From positions 39,660,760-39,724,759 of the forward strand of contig OX344762.1 of the NCBI GenBank assembly GCA_947034895.1: 64,000 nucleotides of DNA, in the 5' to 3' direction. Source of the stretch: Rhytidiadelphus loreus. Taxonomy: Eukaryota; Streptophyta; Bryopsida; Hypnales; Hylocomiaceae. The translations under genes were made by a program, and so were the position numbers. The notes beneath the pieces are model-generated. The model saw nothing but the letters and a program-made list of their open reading frames with translations. It had not been told where the DNA came from and did not search any database. Shown piece by piece: positions 11,732 through 24,139 of the stretch. How positions within the stretch are numbered: the stretch's first letter is position 1; the number at the start of each line of letters is the position of its first letter.

Positions 11732-13541
11732 GTACTAATAAAGCTGCGAGTATCAGTAAAGCCCATAGTATCAATAAAGTTGTGAGTATTGCTAAAGGTC
11801 ACAAAATATTCCGAACCCTATAAAATGAACTTCCAAAAATTCTAATTCAAGTTAATGAAAAAAAATTACCAAAAAAGAAATGATTTTGTATGGGGTCTAA
11901 ATATATAGTAGTGAAATTAGGGTGCTTTAACAATGAAGATGCAAAAACTCCCCAAAAGTTACTTTACAAGCCATTAAAGTCAACAAATATTTCTACAAAT
12001 ATTTCTTATAAAAAAAAATTAGTTTTATTTTTAAGAGATGAAATCACATCTCTAATGCTTTTCATTAAATTTTTGAATTTGTTCGAGAAAATTTCAAATT
12101 ATCATGAATTTTTGAAAAAAAAGTGAAGAAAATGATTCCAAATAGAAATAAATTAAATACTGTAGAATGTTGAAATATAAAGAAATTTTTTGTGTCAATC
12201 CATATTTAGAAACCTAATTATAAATCCTCATCTTCAAACTTCACTTAAATATTAATTTTAAGGAAATTTTCTAATTTTCTAAGTAGAATAGAAATTGCAC
12301 TTCAGAAGCTCTATTTTGTCAATTTTGCTCAAATCCAAAAAAATCATTTTGAATGTCAAAATCAAATTTCAAGGGAAAAAAGCTTGGAGTATCGAAATGC
12401 ATTGAATAATGTACCATTTTTTTTATAAAAAAAACATATGAAATAAAAAACAACTAAAATGTCTTAAGCTTAACTCAATGATGTGGATAAATTGCACAAA
12501 TAAACAATTCAGCATGGTTACCATTATTTTATTGGAATTTTTTTGTAGGATCATGTTGGTAGTAAAAAAAAGATTCTAGATTCTCTTAGAAAGCATTTTT
12601 TGGACACCATATGAATAAACTACAAATTTTCAAAGTGCCAAAAATAGATGTTCCTAGAAGCAATCATAGTCTCATAAATAGTGGGAATACATTTTAGGCA
12701 AGAATCTCTAGTGTGCGATTTTAGAAAGCATGCAATTTTAGGAGTAATTACCTTAGCATCAATAAAGTTGTACACAAAAACCAAATGAAAATCATCCATT
12801 CTTCAATGTGCACAAAGCTTAGTTGACCATCAAAAGAGTATAAAACGTCCTCTATGTCTTTCCAAGGTTAACCAATCATGGCATTGTAGCTTAATCCTGG
12901 TAAAGACACCAGCCTATGACCAAGGTAGTCATTAAAAAATGATCTTTTTTTTGGACCAATAGGTACATTCTTCATTTCTATAGTAATCTATCATCCACTA
13001 GCCATTTTTTTGTTGTAGCACTTGTCCTTATAGGGCTCTAGTGTCCAATGAATGATTTTGTTTTGACACAAATGAAATGGGATCTCATTACATAAAATAA
13101 AACAAAGCCACAACCACAAGTAGCTTGGGGGACACCACAAAGACGCAACAGACCAATGAATGACTTTCAAAATGACTTCAAGGAAACTAGAGAAACAAAA
13201 CAATGCACCTATTCATTCTCAAATCTAATAATTTTTTGTTGACTACCTTGGAGATATGAGCAAGTCCATCCAAAGTAAAATGGCATTTCAATTTATGGCT
13301 ACCCGTGTTCAAACTAGGAACCTTTTCTCAAATAAGAACCTTTTCTCAAATAATAACTTGGACAAAAGACTCGTAGCAAGGTGACTTAAAATTAATAGGG
13401 TGAATTGATGTGAATGATGCAACACAAATATACATGGTATTTCACATTTACCATTAGCGTGATGTCGGGTATTGTTTGGTTTGATCGCCAAAAACTCTCA
13501 AAAGTTCTCCCTCTACTCATACAATCAAAGTAACAAAGAAT
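11732..13541. other. Very AT-rich spacer
   Basis: This is extremely AT-rich DNA with homopolymer runs and no supportable gene. A directly repeated 18-bp motif containing GAACCTTTTCTCAAATA occurs twice at about 13318-13354. A segment at 12881-12930 vaguely resembles a tRNA D-arm but lacks the rest of a tRNA. Confidence 0.5.
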
Positions 13542-14095
13542 TTAACCCATTAAGGACCAGTCGACCACTTTTTGGTCGACTTCGGTACTTTTTGTCTCCT
13601 ACAATTTATAGAACATTTGATTTCCAAAAGATTAAAGAGGAATGCATTAAAAGTGTCTTCATATGCTCCTAACAAAATCAATTTCAAGAGAATGTGTGCA
13701 AAAATGAGTGAGTTGTGCTTGACTTCAAACTTGAAATAGCATGACCTTTCATATTGGGATTTTCAATGAAAAATGCATATTTTATTTCAAAGGACAACTA
13801 TCTACGTGTGTGAAGGAATTAGTTGAAAGGTTTTGGGTCAATTTAGCAAACCCTAGTTTTGCACTAGTGCCAAACATTGTTATGCCACATCAATCTTTGA
13901 AGAGTTATTACAAAGATGTGAACCATTGGATCACTTTCATTTTTTGTGTGATTCAAGAGCCTATCCCATGGAATTTATCTATTCAATTGGATCTAAAATT
14001 ACATTTATCAAGAGGGCACAAAATGACAATTTTTTGGAATTGTATACAAAAACTACACCCACCCCTCAAGTTGACCACAGACGTTAATGGGTTAA
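13542..14095. repeat. Segment bounded by a perfect 12-bp inverted repeat
   Basis: TTAACCCATTAA at 13542-13553 is exactly complementary to TTAATGGGTTAA at 14084-14095. The enclosed 554 bp includes one fairly long frame (13741-14142, running past the right end) with no recognised motif. The ends could be those of a TTA-duplicating (PIF/Harbinger-like) MITE, but the match is short and target duplications cannot be separated from the palindromic ends. Confidence 0.3.
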
Positions 14096-14106
14096 GAATT
14101 AACCCA

Positions 14107-14843
14107 TCATCGCCGAAGGGGACAAAAAGTGTCCTCACATAGTTTGAAGTCCAATTCAAAGTGTTGTAACTTTTGCATCCAACGTCCAAATTCAATCAAA
14201 CATTTTTGGTAATTTGCGCCCTCCCTTCTAGTTTATGTGGTAAATTTTCCAGATCAATCAAAGATGTATTGATTTCTTGGAAGCCAATCGAAGTTCACAG
14301 GTTCAATTTGGATTCACCAAACAACATTTGAAGGTTGCAACATTCGAAGTTTGTATCTCCTTCATCCAATGTTAGTTTTCAATAGAATTTGTTGGTTTAT
14401 TTTCCACTTCAAGTGTAGTTATTGTGGTAAAATTTTCAGGTCAATCCAAATTGTTTGGAATGTTTGGAAGCAATTGTTTGTTCAAAATCCTGACATTTTG
14501 GATTACAGTGAACTTTGGCGGCTTGTTTCTTCTTCATACAATGTCAATTTACAATTATTATTTTTGAAAAAGATGCGCATACTAGTCTAGTTTTGTGTGG
14601 ATAAAATTTCATCTCAATCCAAGAAGTAATGAGTGACCGAGAAGCATTTTAGGAGGAGGAGGTTTAGCCTTAGAGGTGTTTTTGCAACTTTTCTTGCTAT
14701 TTTTTTTACATTTGAAAGCCATTTTGTAGACACAATGAGTCAATTCCATGATATTTTCTTTCACTAATGTGTTTATATGTTGGTTTTGAATCACTTTATA
14801 GTTTAACGTTTTTTCCATTTGAATAGGTTTAGAAATCAAATTT
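14107..14843 (+). repeat. Dispersed repeat of about 730 bp, copy 1
   Basis: This begins CATCGCCGAAGGGGACAAAA and is collinear, with indels, with 63276-64000 at the right edge of the window. Shared blocks include GTTATTGTGGTAAAATTTTC, AATGAGTCAATT and AGGTTTAGAAATCAAA. Parallel frames in the two copies (14351-14590 and 63512-63913) encode similar but unrecognised peptides beginning MYLLH, which follows from the shared repeat and does not by itself indicate a gene. Confidence 0.7.
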
Positions 14844-15344
14844 CATCTCCAAATGTGTTTCTAAGAAAATTTCAGCATCCTTTTTCAACACTAAAACATT
14901 ATAATCTTGCAATCTACGCAATCAAATGACTCCAAATTTGATTCATGTCATCCACAATATGTACTCTAAAAGATTGTCTAATTGAGATTTCTATACCTTA
15001 CTTATATTTTGAACTATAACACTTCAAAAGCAATGATATTTTTTAATTCAAATAGGCATTAGGCGATGAGGGGTTAAATTAGAAAACATACTTCCGATTA
15101 CATGCTCAACAAGGAGAGAAACATCAATACATACATAAAAGTAATTCAAGCTCTATAGTTGGATGTTCCATTGTAAACAAGTTTGATATAATTCTCATAA
15201 ATCATATTAACCAAAAGAAGGGGCTAATATCATTTCTTAAAGATCAGTAATGTTCAATGAGAACTCCAAACCAAGCCTAGAAGATTGTTCTTCTCAACAT
15301 TACTTTTTCAAAATGTGATTCCAACACAATTCACTAGTACTAAA

Positions 15345-15645
15345 CATGGCTTTTTTTTTTTCATTTTCTGAGAAGTGCCAATTGAAAGTAGCAATATAAA
15401 ATGTTATAGTGGTGCTCCAAATTTCAACATTCGTTCACATATTGGATAGAAAATATCAGATTAGCACATATCACATGTCTATAATTTGGTTTTCGTTTAT
15501 AATCTTGAAATTTCATCCAAGATTTTTTTTTATTTGAATTTTTTTGGCAATGTTATCCATTTTGGGGGGGCATTTTTTTGCCATTTTTTAGCCAAATTAT
15601 TTTTTCTGGTGCAATCTGGCACCAAAAAGCCAAAAAAAAATCCCG
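15345..15645. mobile_element. hAT-type MITE, copy 1 (301 bp)
   Basis: It begins CATGGCTTTTTTTTTTTCA and ends AAAAAAAAATCCCG. The flanks GTACTAAA (left) and GTACTATA (right) match at seven of eight positions, consistent with the 8-bp duplication of hAT elements. It is collinear with the copy at 50934-51196, including GTGCAATCTGGCACCAAAAA near the right end. It has no coding capacity. Confidence 0.72.
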
Positions 15646-15670
15646 GTACTATAGTATAGATCATCAAAGG

Positions 15671-15902
15671 TCGGAGTGAAGTGACCCCCTCACTTGTCCC
15701 CCCCAAGTCATTCCAAAGGTGCATGTAAAATAAAAGCCCCCCTATTTTGTGCTTGATCAATTTATCTCCTACACCACATCTAACTAATTTTGGGCCTCCG
15801 ATTGCAAATATGAATTCAAAATTTGCAAATTTTATCATGCATGGCAAATAAAAATTTTCATCATTTTCCCTCGGGGATGAGCGAGGGGGCCGGTCCACCC
15901 AG
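15671..15902. mobile_element. MITE with GC-rich terminal inverted repeats, copy 1
   Basis: The left end contains GACCCCCTCACTTGTCCCC and the right end GGGGATGAGCGAGGGGGCC, which are largely complementary. The interior shares GGCCTCCGATTGCAAATATGA with the copy at 41301-41519. The GC-rich ends stand out in this AT-rich DNA. I could not define a target duplication, so the superfamily is left open. Confidence 0.5.
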
Positions 15903-16949
15903 TTTAAGGGGGTGGTAGTCTGATAACAAGTAACTGGGCCGAAAGTGACTAAATTGAAGACCACCCAGTGAGTGAGGTCTGCCGGTGCCCTTCTTCCACC
16001 GAACACCATTGTTTCTAAGACATACTGCAATGACACCACGTGTCAGAACGGGGATATCTTATTGGCTGCCTGGCCTGATATGGGAATAATTTACGTTCGC
16101 TTTTCCAAAAGAGCCAATAAGTTAGGGCAAATTAGAGCCTCCTTATTACATGTCTTGGTGGGCGAGTGCGCGGGTGCATTCACCGATACCGGAATATAAA
16201 AAGCACTTTTATGTCTCTTGTGCAATGTGGAATGCAAATTGATATTGGTGGAACTCATTCTCCTACTTCCACACTGACCAATGATCGGTCGAACTCTTCT
16301 TGTCTTTTAGTACTTTTTTTTGCCCACCGAGCTCACAATCATCAGTAAGTCTATCCTTACTCTACCCAAATGAGGAATACAAAAACATCAGGGATCCAAA
16401 AGTTGGTAACCTAGTGAGAGTGGGTCACACTAGACCTTCATCCAGTTGGGGAACTATTGGATACATTGTTGTGACTCCTCCCCCTAGTGTTATTGCAGAT
16501 TTCGCAACCTCTGCAAGTTGACCCTATAATGATGCGTCTGCCTAAAAAGTGTTTGATGGATGACAGAGAATCTTTCTATGCAAGACAAAAGTGTAGATGT
16601 TCATCTTTGGAATTTTGGGTGAAAAGGGAAAGTCTTAAACTAATAGGATCACCTCCAATGAATGCTCTTGGGTTTTTTTAAGCAAATGATTCTCATGGTA
16701 CCAAAAAGGGATCATTTCCACGGTGATGAATCTAATGTCCAAGGGTTAACTTCTAAATGCCCAAGGCATCATATTTTGGTGTGAACTAAACTTTGAAGTT
16801 GACCCCTGAAGGATAGGGGTGTTTAGGAAGAGGAAAAGTCCCAAACTGCCAATTTGCATTGCATTGTCTAAAATTAGTTTGTTTTTGTTTTTTTTTAAAT
16901 TCCAGCCACACAAAAGCATATTAATCAAGAAAGGCCATGTGCAGAAAAT
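15903..16949. other. Gene-free spacer
   Basis: Only short unrelated frames are present. No terminal repeats, RNA genes or coding motifs were recognised. Confidence 0.45.
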
Positions 16950-17750
16950 TTTCAAACTATTTGACCACATAGATTGAAAGATTATAACATTTTAAGTATA
17001 AAAAAGAATTTTTTTTTCAATCCTGTGAAACAAGTCACTAGACTTTGAGCCCCCTTAGCTGAATATTTTTGCTTTGCACAAAAATGTAGATTTTCACCAT
17101 TCATAAATATATTGTATTAGATTCACTCATGCAAAATTTCAAATGCAACTGGGATGTCGAACTTACTCTAAATTATCCTCCAATGCAAGAAGGTTAAATG
17201 AATTGGCAATATACTAGTTATTTTTTGATGATTTCTGTGCAATGAGGAAATGTTTTATTTGAAATTCAAACAATGAAAAGTTAGAGGCAAACATTTGGAA
17301 TATGTGTAAAAAATTTGAAGAACTTTGACTTTACAAATTGCAAGATAATAGGTCTTGAAATTAAAAGAAAATGTTTTGTTGAAGAATCCGATTTGATGTA
17401 GCTAACAAAGTTGAACTCCTTACAAAATGTAATTTGTGAACCAAAATCTCTTTTTTGGAAGAGAATTTTATGCCATATTTATTGATTACATTTATATCAA
17501 ATTTCAAAAGTTAATGAAGGTTTTTGCAAAAGATGCCCAAATTACTCGTGCTGCCCCAAAAGTTCAAGGTAGCTTTTGATTTGAGCACCTAATCTGAGAA
17601 AAATTATATCCCTACTAAGGAAGTACATATTTATATATTGTGTTAAAATTTCATGAACATCGAAGTTGGACCAAAATTGACTTTGTAGGAATATATTTGG
17701 ATTTTCAATTGTCCATTCAATAGACAATTGTCTTTTAGGAGTTTAATAAA
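16950..17750 (+). repeat. Dispersed repeat of about 800 bp, copy 1
   Basis: This is collinear with 41780-42215, which has internal deletions. Shared blocks include GGATTTTCAATTGTC, AAAGTTCAAGGTAGC, CTACTAAGG and GATTGAAAGATTATAACATT. Neither copy has a meaningful reading frame. It is most likely the decayed interior of an old element. Confidence 0.65.
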
Positions 17751-18952
17751 ATTTTACCAAAGTGGTATATTTGATACTTTATTTATATAGTTCAGTAATT
17801 TTTAAAGTCTATTTTAAAAATAAAAAATATGATTTTGATTTAATAAATATTTATGATTTTTTCTATTAATTTTTTGTACAAGGCTCACCATTGCAAATCT
17901 TGATTTTTTAGTGTAAGAGGCTTTCAAAAATGAGCCTCAAATACACTAAATCTTGGGGGTGAAATCACATTGGAAATTCATTTTAAAATATTGTAGAGTG
18001 GATTTTGAGAAGCTATAAATTGATTATGGTTATCCATGTTATATCCTTTAATTTCATATATTTTCATGAATACAATTTTAGATTTCGCATATAAAGATAT
18101 ACACCACTGACTGTGTAGATATATAGGAGACTGGAAAATTTTAAATGAAAGAAGTCAAACAACTCCATACCTTGTAAATTTGTATTGTTAGATTGATCAA
18201 AGTTTCATATTTTTAATTGGAAAATGAAAGGAGATTTCAATGCACCAAAGAATGTACCATTTGGATATTGTATATGAATGTAATGAGACCTAAAAGTTAT
18301 TTTTGGTAGATCTTCTACAATTGTTTCTTCAAAAATAGGTACATGTTGATTTGGGAGATATATACACAATGTAGTTGTCTAGTCTAAAGGCGTTAAATTC
18401 AGGCACCCAACAATTTTGAATGTCCATACCTTAAATATTGTAGTGCACCCCAATGCTCTGAATAGTCTTGACCACTATATAGTCCAAATATTTTCTACTT
18501 TTGTCCTAGATAATCCCTCTTGAATAGTAGCACATGTTTTGGTTCTGGGCCTAAAAATAGAAAGTTTGGCAATTACAAATGCTACTTTGCAATGGATATG
18601 GTGAAGTTTTAGTAGAACCAAACATGAAACGTGCAAAAGTGCTACAAAGTTAAAGTCTCTTTTAGTGTTAATGCTTATTAATTCCTAAAGTTTTATGGGG
18701 TCTACTTTGGGCTTTTTGATAACTTGGGTAGGCTCTTTTAAATTTAAATTTTGAAATTTTTATACAATTTTTTAAGCCTAGCTAGCTTCTAATCATCATG
18801 CTCTACATGTGAAGCTTTGTTTCATGCCATTATGACAAATATTGCCATGATAGGACTTATATAATTTCTATATCAAAGAGGGCAATTTATAAAATAAAAA
18901 AAATTCATGTGATTCAACTAATTGAAACCTACACCAAAAAAAATATACCTTA
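17751..18952. other. Very AT-rich spacer
   Basis: No gene, RNA gene or clear element boundary was seen. Confidence 0.5.
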
Positions 18953-19282
18953 ATGGGCAATTTTGTTAAAATGGCGGTATTCTAAGTGCCATTTTCAAAC
19001 CACTTGGTTTGAACAGCAAAAGTGACATCTAGGATAGATATAGATTTGAAAAATCTTTGATTAATTTTGTATAGATTTCAAAAATCTAAGACTAATATAG
19101 ATTTCAAACCGTACAACCTAAAATATAAAAGTGACATCTAGTACTAGTATAGATTTTAGACAACTAGTAAATATATAGATTTCAAACATCTAGGACAATT
19201 GTACATTTCTAACCACCCAGTTTGAACTATTGTAAAAACTGTCAAAATAGCGGAATAGCGCCATTTTAACAAAATTGCCCAT
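18953..19282. mobile_element. MITE with ATGGGCAATTTTGTTAAAAT ends (330 bp)
   Basis: The left end ATGGGCAATTTTGTTAAAAT continues as GGCGGTATTC; the right end is its near-exact complement, giving terminal inverted repeats of about 33 bp. TTA lies immediately left and one base beyond the right end, suggesting a PIF/Harbinger (Tourist-like) element, but a one-base offset leaves this open. The interior repeats short blocks such as AGTGACATCTAG. A shorter relative lies 200 bp away at 19476-19722. Confidence 0.65.
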
Positions 19283-19475
19283 TTTAATATTAAATTTTTT
19301 TTTCTTCTTTATTTTGATAGGTATTTTTAATAATGAATTAATGGTTGATACTCATAATTATATATATTATTATATTTCTTATAGTAAGTATTATTGGACA
19401 TTCTTATCCATGTTACCATTTCCATATTCAATTGTCCTCGTTGCACATAAGGAGGTATGGACTTACATACATATA

Positions 19476-19722
19476 TGGGCAATTTCGTTAAAATGGTAGT
19501 ATTCCATTAAAATGGCGGTTCAGGGGACCAACTAGGGCATGAGATCTTGCGGAAGAAAATGATGGGGGCAATGCAATACATAAACGAGTGGTGATTTGGG
19601 CACACATGGAATACAATCGATGCTTGATATGAGATGAATAGGTGCCTCAATACACCTCAATCTCCGTTCCTTCATGTACAAATGCCAATGGAATACCGCC
19701 ATTCTAATGAAATTGCCTATAT
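19476..19722. mobile_element. Related MITE, second copy (about 247 bp)
   Basis: The left end has GGGCAATTTCGTTAAAATGG and the right end the complement of GGCAATTTCATTAGAATGG; both continue into the GCGGT-ATTCC block shared with 18953-19282. Interiors differ. TATAT stretches at both sides obscure the target duplication. Confidence 0.6.
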
Positions 19723-19967
19723 ATGCAACTTTTTAATTTAATTCTAGTTAAAATCTAGAGTGAACATCTTAAAGTTGCAATATATTTAAAACTATATATA
19801 TGTGGAAACAATGACTAATTATATGTATTTGTTGACTCTGTCCTTTGGACAATGACTACGGCATTGAGCATGACTTTTGAATTTGAATTTCCAAATATTA
19901 TCTACAATCACATTCTCACCACACAACGAGTTTAGGATTTGGTCAAAGGAAGGTTGCTATTAGTCAT

Positions 19968-20132
19968 AGGAAGACCAGCAAGGCATCACCCCTAGGGTAT
20001 TATATTTCAACATGCATCTTTTATCCCCCCCCCACAAAACTTTACTAAAACAAAAAGTTTTTTTCCAGAGGGGGGGTAAACATGCATGTTGAAATATCAT
20101 ACCCCGGGGATTAATGCCTTGCCGGTCTTCCT
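19968..20132. mobile_element. Foldback/MITE of 165 bp with long terminal inverted repeats
   Basis: The left arm AGGAAGACCAGCAAGGCAT pairs with ATGCCTTGCCGGTCTTCCT on the right. Pairing continues inward through ATATTTCAACATGCAT against ATGCATGTTGAAATAT. Arms of about 55 bp flank a loop containing runs of C and G. No clean target duplication was found. Confidence 0.6.
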
Positions 20133-23100
20133 GTGAGTCCAACCCATCATATGCCTCTTCCTTGTTCAACCCATGAACGACGTCACGGATGTTTTGTGTC
20201 TAATAAATGATAGAGAATCTTTTTACATACTAGTACATAGGACAAAAGTGCAACTATTCATCCTCAGAATTTTGTTGTGAAATGGGGAAGTCTTCTACAA
20301 TAGTTTGACTTCCAATGAGTGGTTTCGTATTTTTTTAAGCCAATGATTCCCAAAGTATCCAAAGGTATGATTTTCACAATCACCCATTCGCCCTTTAAGG
20401 GTTAAATAGTCATATACAGGTTCTATTTTTTTTATTTTTTTTAAATTATTTAAAATTTAAAGTTTTGCTTGTGTATCTTCCTTTGTTTAATTTCCCCGCT
20501 ATTCAGTATCAATAAACTAATATTGACAGAGCCCCTGGTCATGTTTATAAAATTCCAGTTCCTGATAACAATTTTGTAATATGCGGATCCTCCTTTTCCT
20601 CAATTCCAGCCCACTAGGTCTAAAGATAGGTCACAGTCCGGTAATTCCGGCCTTAAGAGAATCATCGCCAAGTGAGCCAAAAAGAACTACAGGAAATCCG
20701 TATTGACCTCCGACGACAAGAAACGACCTGATCGTCAAACCGACGACGCTTTTTGCTGTTCCAGTCGTCGTCCAGTCGTCCAGTGGTCGCTGCGCACTCC
20801 TCCAGAAAACCTCCAACACACACACAACAATCCGAATTAATGTACACAACCCAATTTGTCTCGCAAATCAGTGAGTCACAACCCTTGTCATTGAATAGAA
20901 GCACAACCAATTTCCACAGCAGGCGGCGACGACAGTCCTGCAAGAAAGTTAAACTAGCTTGCCAGAAAATTAAACTAAAGCGCACATCACTAGTCTTCCT
21001 CCATCGAAGAAAGGGTTGCAAGCTTTTCTAAAGATTGCATACGACCATCTCCACTGATCAGGGGGCAGCAGTCGAAGCTTGACCTTCTCGGGGACCTTCT
21101 AGAACACCACTCATCGGCCACCTTAAGCATGCAGCAAGCCGGGACCTTAATTAAAATCAATCCAATGTCTGGCATGGCATGGAGAGTTTCGGCGTCCTAC
21201 ACGACGATTGCAGTCTTTAACTTGTCGATCTGTCACCGGCTGATCGATATCGACCGATCGATCGATCGACACATGGTTTGTCCCATCCCGGACTCCCGGG
21301 TTGCTGCACTTAATGTTGTTGTCTGCGTATGAGGTCCTACCATTGCGGAGTTGCATTTTATATGTGGTTTTTAATTTTTGTCAGTTTCGATCCTGTTTTG
21401 GAATCTTGGATTTTCGGTGCGTGGGGGAAGGAATCGATCATGCAGCAGCTGCTCTAGACTGGTGTGCGGCTAGGCTTCTTCGCCTGAAGCGCCGGATGGC
21501 CCGGATTTGGGGATGACTTTGGGGGACTACAAAAATCGCTCGCTCGATGGGGTACAAAAGGATAGAATTCTGAATTTCTTATTGTACTTGGGGAGGATTC
21601 TGGGGTGGTCTGCATCCCTGGTCTGTCTGCAAGTGATCGAGTAGGGTCAAATGATCATTGCAGTCTCGGTGGAGCTTGCGTCATGGGCGGCAAATTCATA
21701 TAATACTCTTTCGGTTCGGGTGTTGGAGTAAACGAAGGTTGAATTTTAACTCCTGGGGTGACAAATGTGGGTGCATCAGCACATTCTTCATGCCCACGGT
21801 GAAAATAAAGCTGTAATCTTTTCAAAAATTTCAGCTGGAATTAATGTCGACAGAAATTTTGATGATTTTGGCAATTCACCACCACCCACCTGGCATATAT
21901 ATATATACCACGTCAAGATCCCTCGATCACTTTTCAATGGTAGAGGGACTCCTTTTGAAGATTAAAGAATGATTGTCCAGCTGAAATGTGGGTTAAAATC
22001 ACACTCACACGATCGATCATGACCATTAATTAGTCGAGTCTGAATTTTGCATAAGTTATAAAAAAGGGTATAATATTGCCCGGTCTATTCAAAACAGACT
22101 GAATCTATTGACTAGCTTGATAGTGCTAGAGTACACATTTCATGATATTGAAGTCTGTCTGCCACATCTTCTTCTCATTTAATTATTAATCCGCAGGCAA
22201 TTGTGAATTCTCGTCCGTCGTGTGACTAACTTAGTAACTGCAAACAGTGAAATGGAGAATGCTAGATAGTTAGATACCATATCCTGCAGATAATAGTACA
22301 ACCGGCCCCGACTAGTACCTGCCTACTAAAGCTAGTCCAAGCGAATCTTTGAAAGGATCGAACTAAAGCATGAGACCCACATGATATTTATCATGAAAGA
22401 AAAAGTCGACAACATGTACTGGCGTTGTTGAGCACGTAAATTCCGAGGATCGAAGAATGTAGACTAGGAACTTGGCAATCCAACTGGCTGGCTGGCTTCG
22501 ATCAGCTGCTTCATTACATACTAGCCTTGCTCTACTGCATGGTGAAGCACCTTCGCAAATGAAATGTATGTTCAATTCAACTCCCTGGCCACCGCGCGCG
22601 CGCTCTACCGGCCCCCAAAGTCTTCGTTCCGCAACCCCCACGATTTGTTTTTGTTTTGGAAATGTTGATCACCAATTGCAATTTTGAAAAGATTCAGTCC
22701 TGAAGTAGTCCCCACGTACAATATGGATTCAATTTGAAGCAGCCGGATGACCTCAAACATTTATGTACAGCTGGTAGCTAGCTCCTGCCGGCCTGCGCGT
22801 AAGAACAGACTATAGATTTCTTTTCTGCAAGTGACGCTGAAGACCGGCGTCACCGGCCCCTTCAGAAGAAAACAAGAGCATTGGTCCAATTTCTTTCCTT
22901 GTGAGAAAGGCAATGTAAGGTAACTCAGCCTATTACACGCCAAGTTTGGAGCAACCTAATGCAGGCCAAAAAGTTCTTGTGAAGTACATTTCACAAGACA
23001 CATGTACTATTCACATGTACTATTCACAAGGCACATGTACAGTACATCAGTACATCTGGTTTGTCATTTTGTCCTACTGACACTAATTTACCAATGCCAC

Positions 23101-23962
23101 ACTATTTTGTAAGAAAATTAAATTTGTGTAGGTCGAAATTAGGCTAGGCATGTCCATGTTTGTATTGTACTAATTTCTTCAAAAATAAAATTTTGTAGGG
23201 AGACTAATTTTGTACCCTCCATATAATTACAATTTAATGTACTAGCTTTTTTTTTCTTGACACTATTAATAGTGAAAAGATGATATTTCTTGAAGACATG
23301 GGACTTTTGGACGAAACAAAAATGTGTTATAAAATCAAGAATTCAAGATCCATTACTAACAATTTTGAAGTTTTCATCAAAAGACACTAAACATTGAGAG
23401 TAGAAATTATCCACATTCAAATTTGGAAAAATACAATCAAATTAGGATCAACCAATTTTAGAGATTTAACTTCAAAATTCACACAAAAAGAAAATTTCTA
23501 ATTTTAGTATTAGGAACCTTTCATAATTGATCAAAATTGTACTTCCAATTGATTTGTGAAAAAAGGCATGTGGCAAAGGATGTAAACATGAACACTTTTT
23601 CAAAATAATAAGTTTTCAACATTAAGCAAATACTAAATTTTTGCATTATTGTATTTATTAAATCTTAAATGACAATCATCCATTTAATGGATGAATGAAA
23701 ATTTGGGTATCTTCCTATGAAGTCAATTTTTAAAAAATATTTTTAAAATTCAATCACAAGGTGGTAAAGGTGGATATACTAATCAACTTTGTGGAAAGAA
23801 AATAAAACCACAAGTAGATGCACAATAGCGCAAGTGGAAAATTAATCACTTATAATATCCTAAAAAAATTTCACAATTTGCCAATTTGGAAATCTTTTGT
23901 TTAATCCTTCATCTACTTTAATTTGAAATCTTACACATATGTTAATATGTAGTTGACAAGAT
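20133..23962. other. Gene-free spacer, partly GC-richer
   Basis: Between about 20590 and 22960 base composition approaches that of the genes, and frames overlap on both strands (20662-21021, 20753-21031, 22363-22641). None shows a family motif or a plausible splice model, and a gene cannot be supported. A GATCGATCGATCGATCGA-like tract lies near 21253. A TACAGTACAT/CACATGTACTATT cluster lies at 22985-23055. From 23060 on the DNA is AT-rich. Confidence 0.45.
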
Positions 23963-24030
23963 ATATCACCATGAATTGGGTACATTCAGTACAAAGATTA
24001 AATATCACCATGAATTGGATATATTCAGTA
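23963..24030 (+). repeat. Two-copy tandem repeat, period 39 bp
   Basis: ATATCACCATGAATTGG followed by an ATTCAGTA block occurs at 23963-23991 and again at 24002-24030 with few differences. Confidence 0.75.
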
Positions 24031-24139
24031 GTAAAAAATTGAGTTACAGTCAACAAAATCTAGGTGACATTTTTGTTGATTGCAATATAGTTTTCAGTAA
24101 TTCACGTTGACTACAATGTGAAGTTTTGAATATTGTAAT

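Noticed and set aside
12881..12930. tRNA-like stretch (GTAGCTTAATCCTGGTAAAG)
   Set aside because: It resembles a D-arm/A-box, but no anticodon stem, T-arm or B-box GGTTCGA follows. A tRNA or an intact tRNA-derived SINE cannot be supported.
13741..14142. 133-codon plus-strand frame
   Set aside because: It spans the end of an inverted-repeat segment and enters the dispersed repeat at 14107. The peptide has no motif; it is a by-product of repeat DNA.
20662..21031. Frames of 119 and 92 codons on opposite strands
   Set aside because: They are antiparallel over the same bases, Arg/Ser-rich and motif-free. No splice-linked continuation was found.
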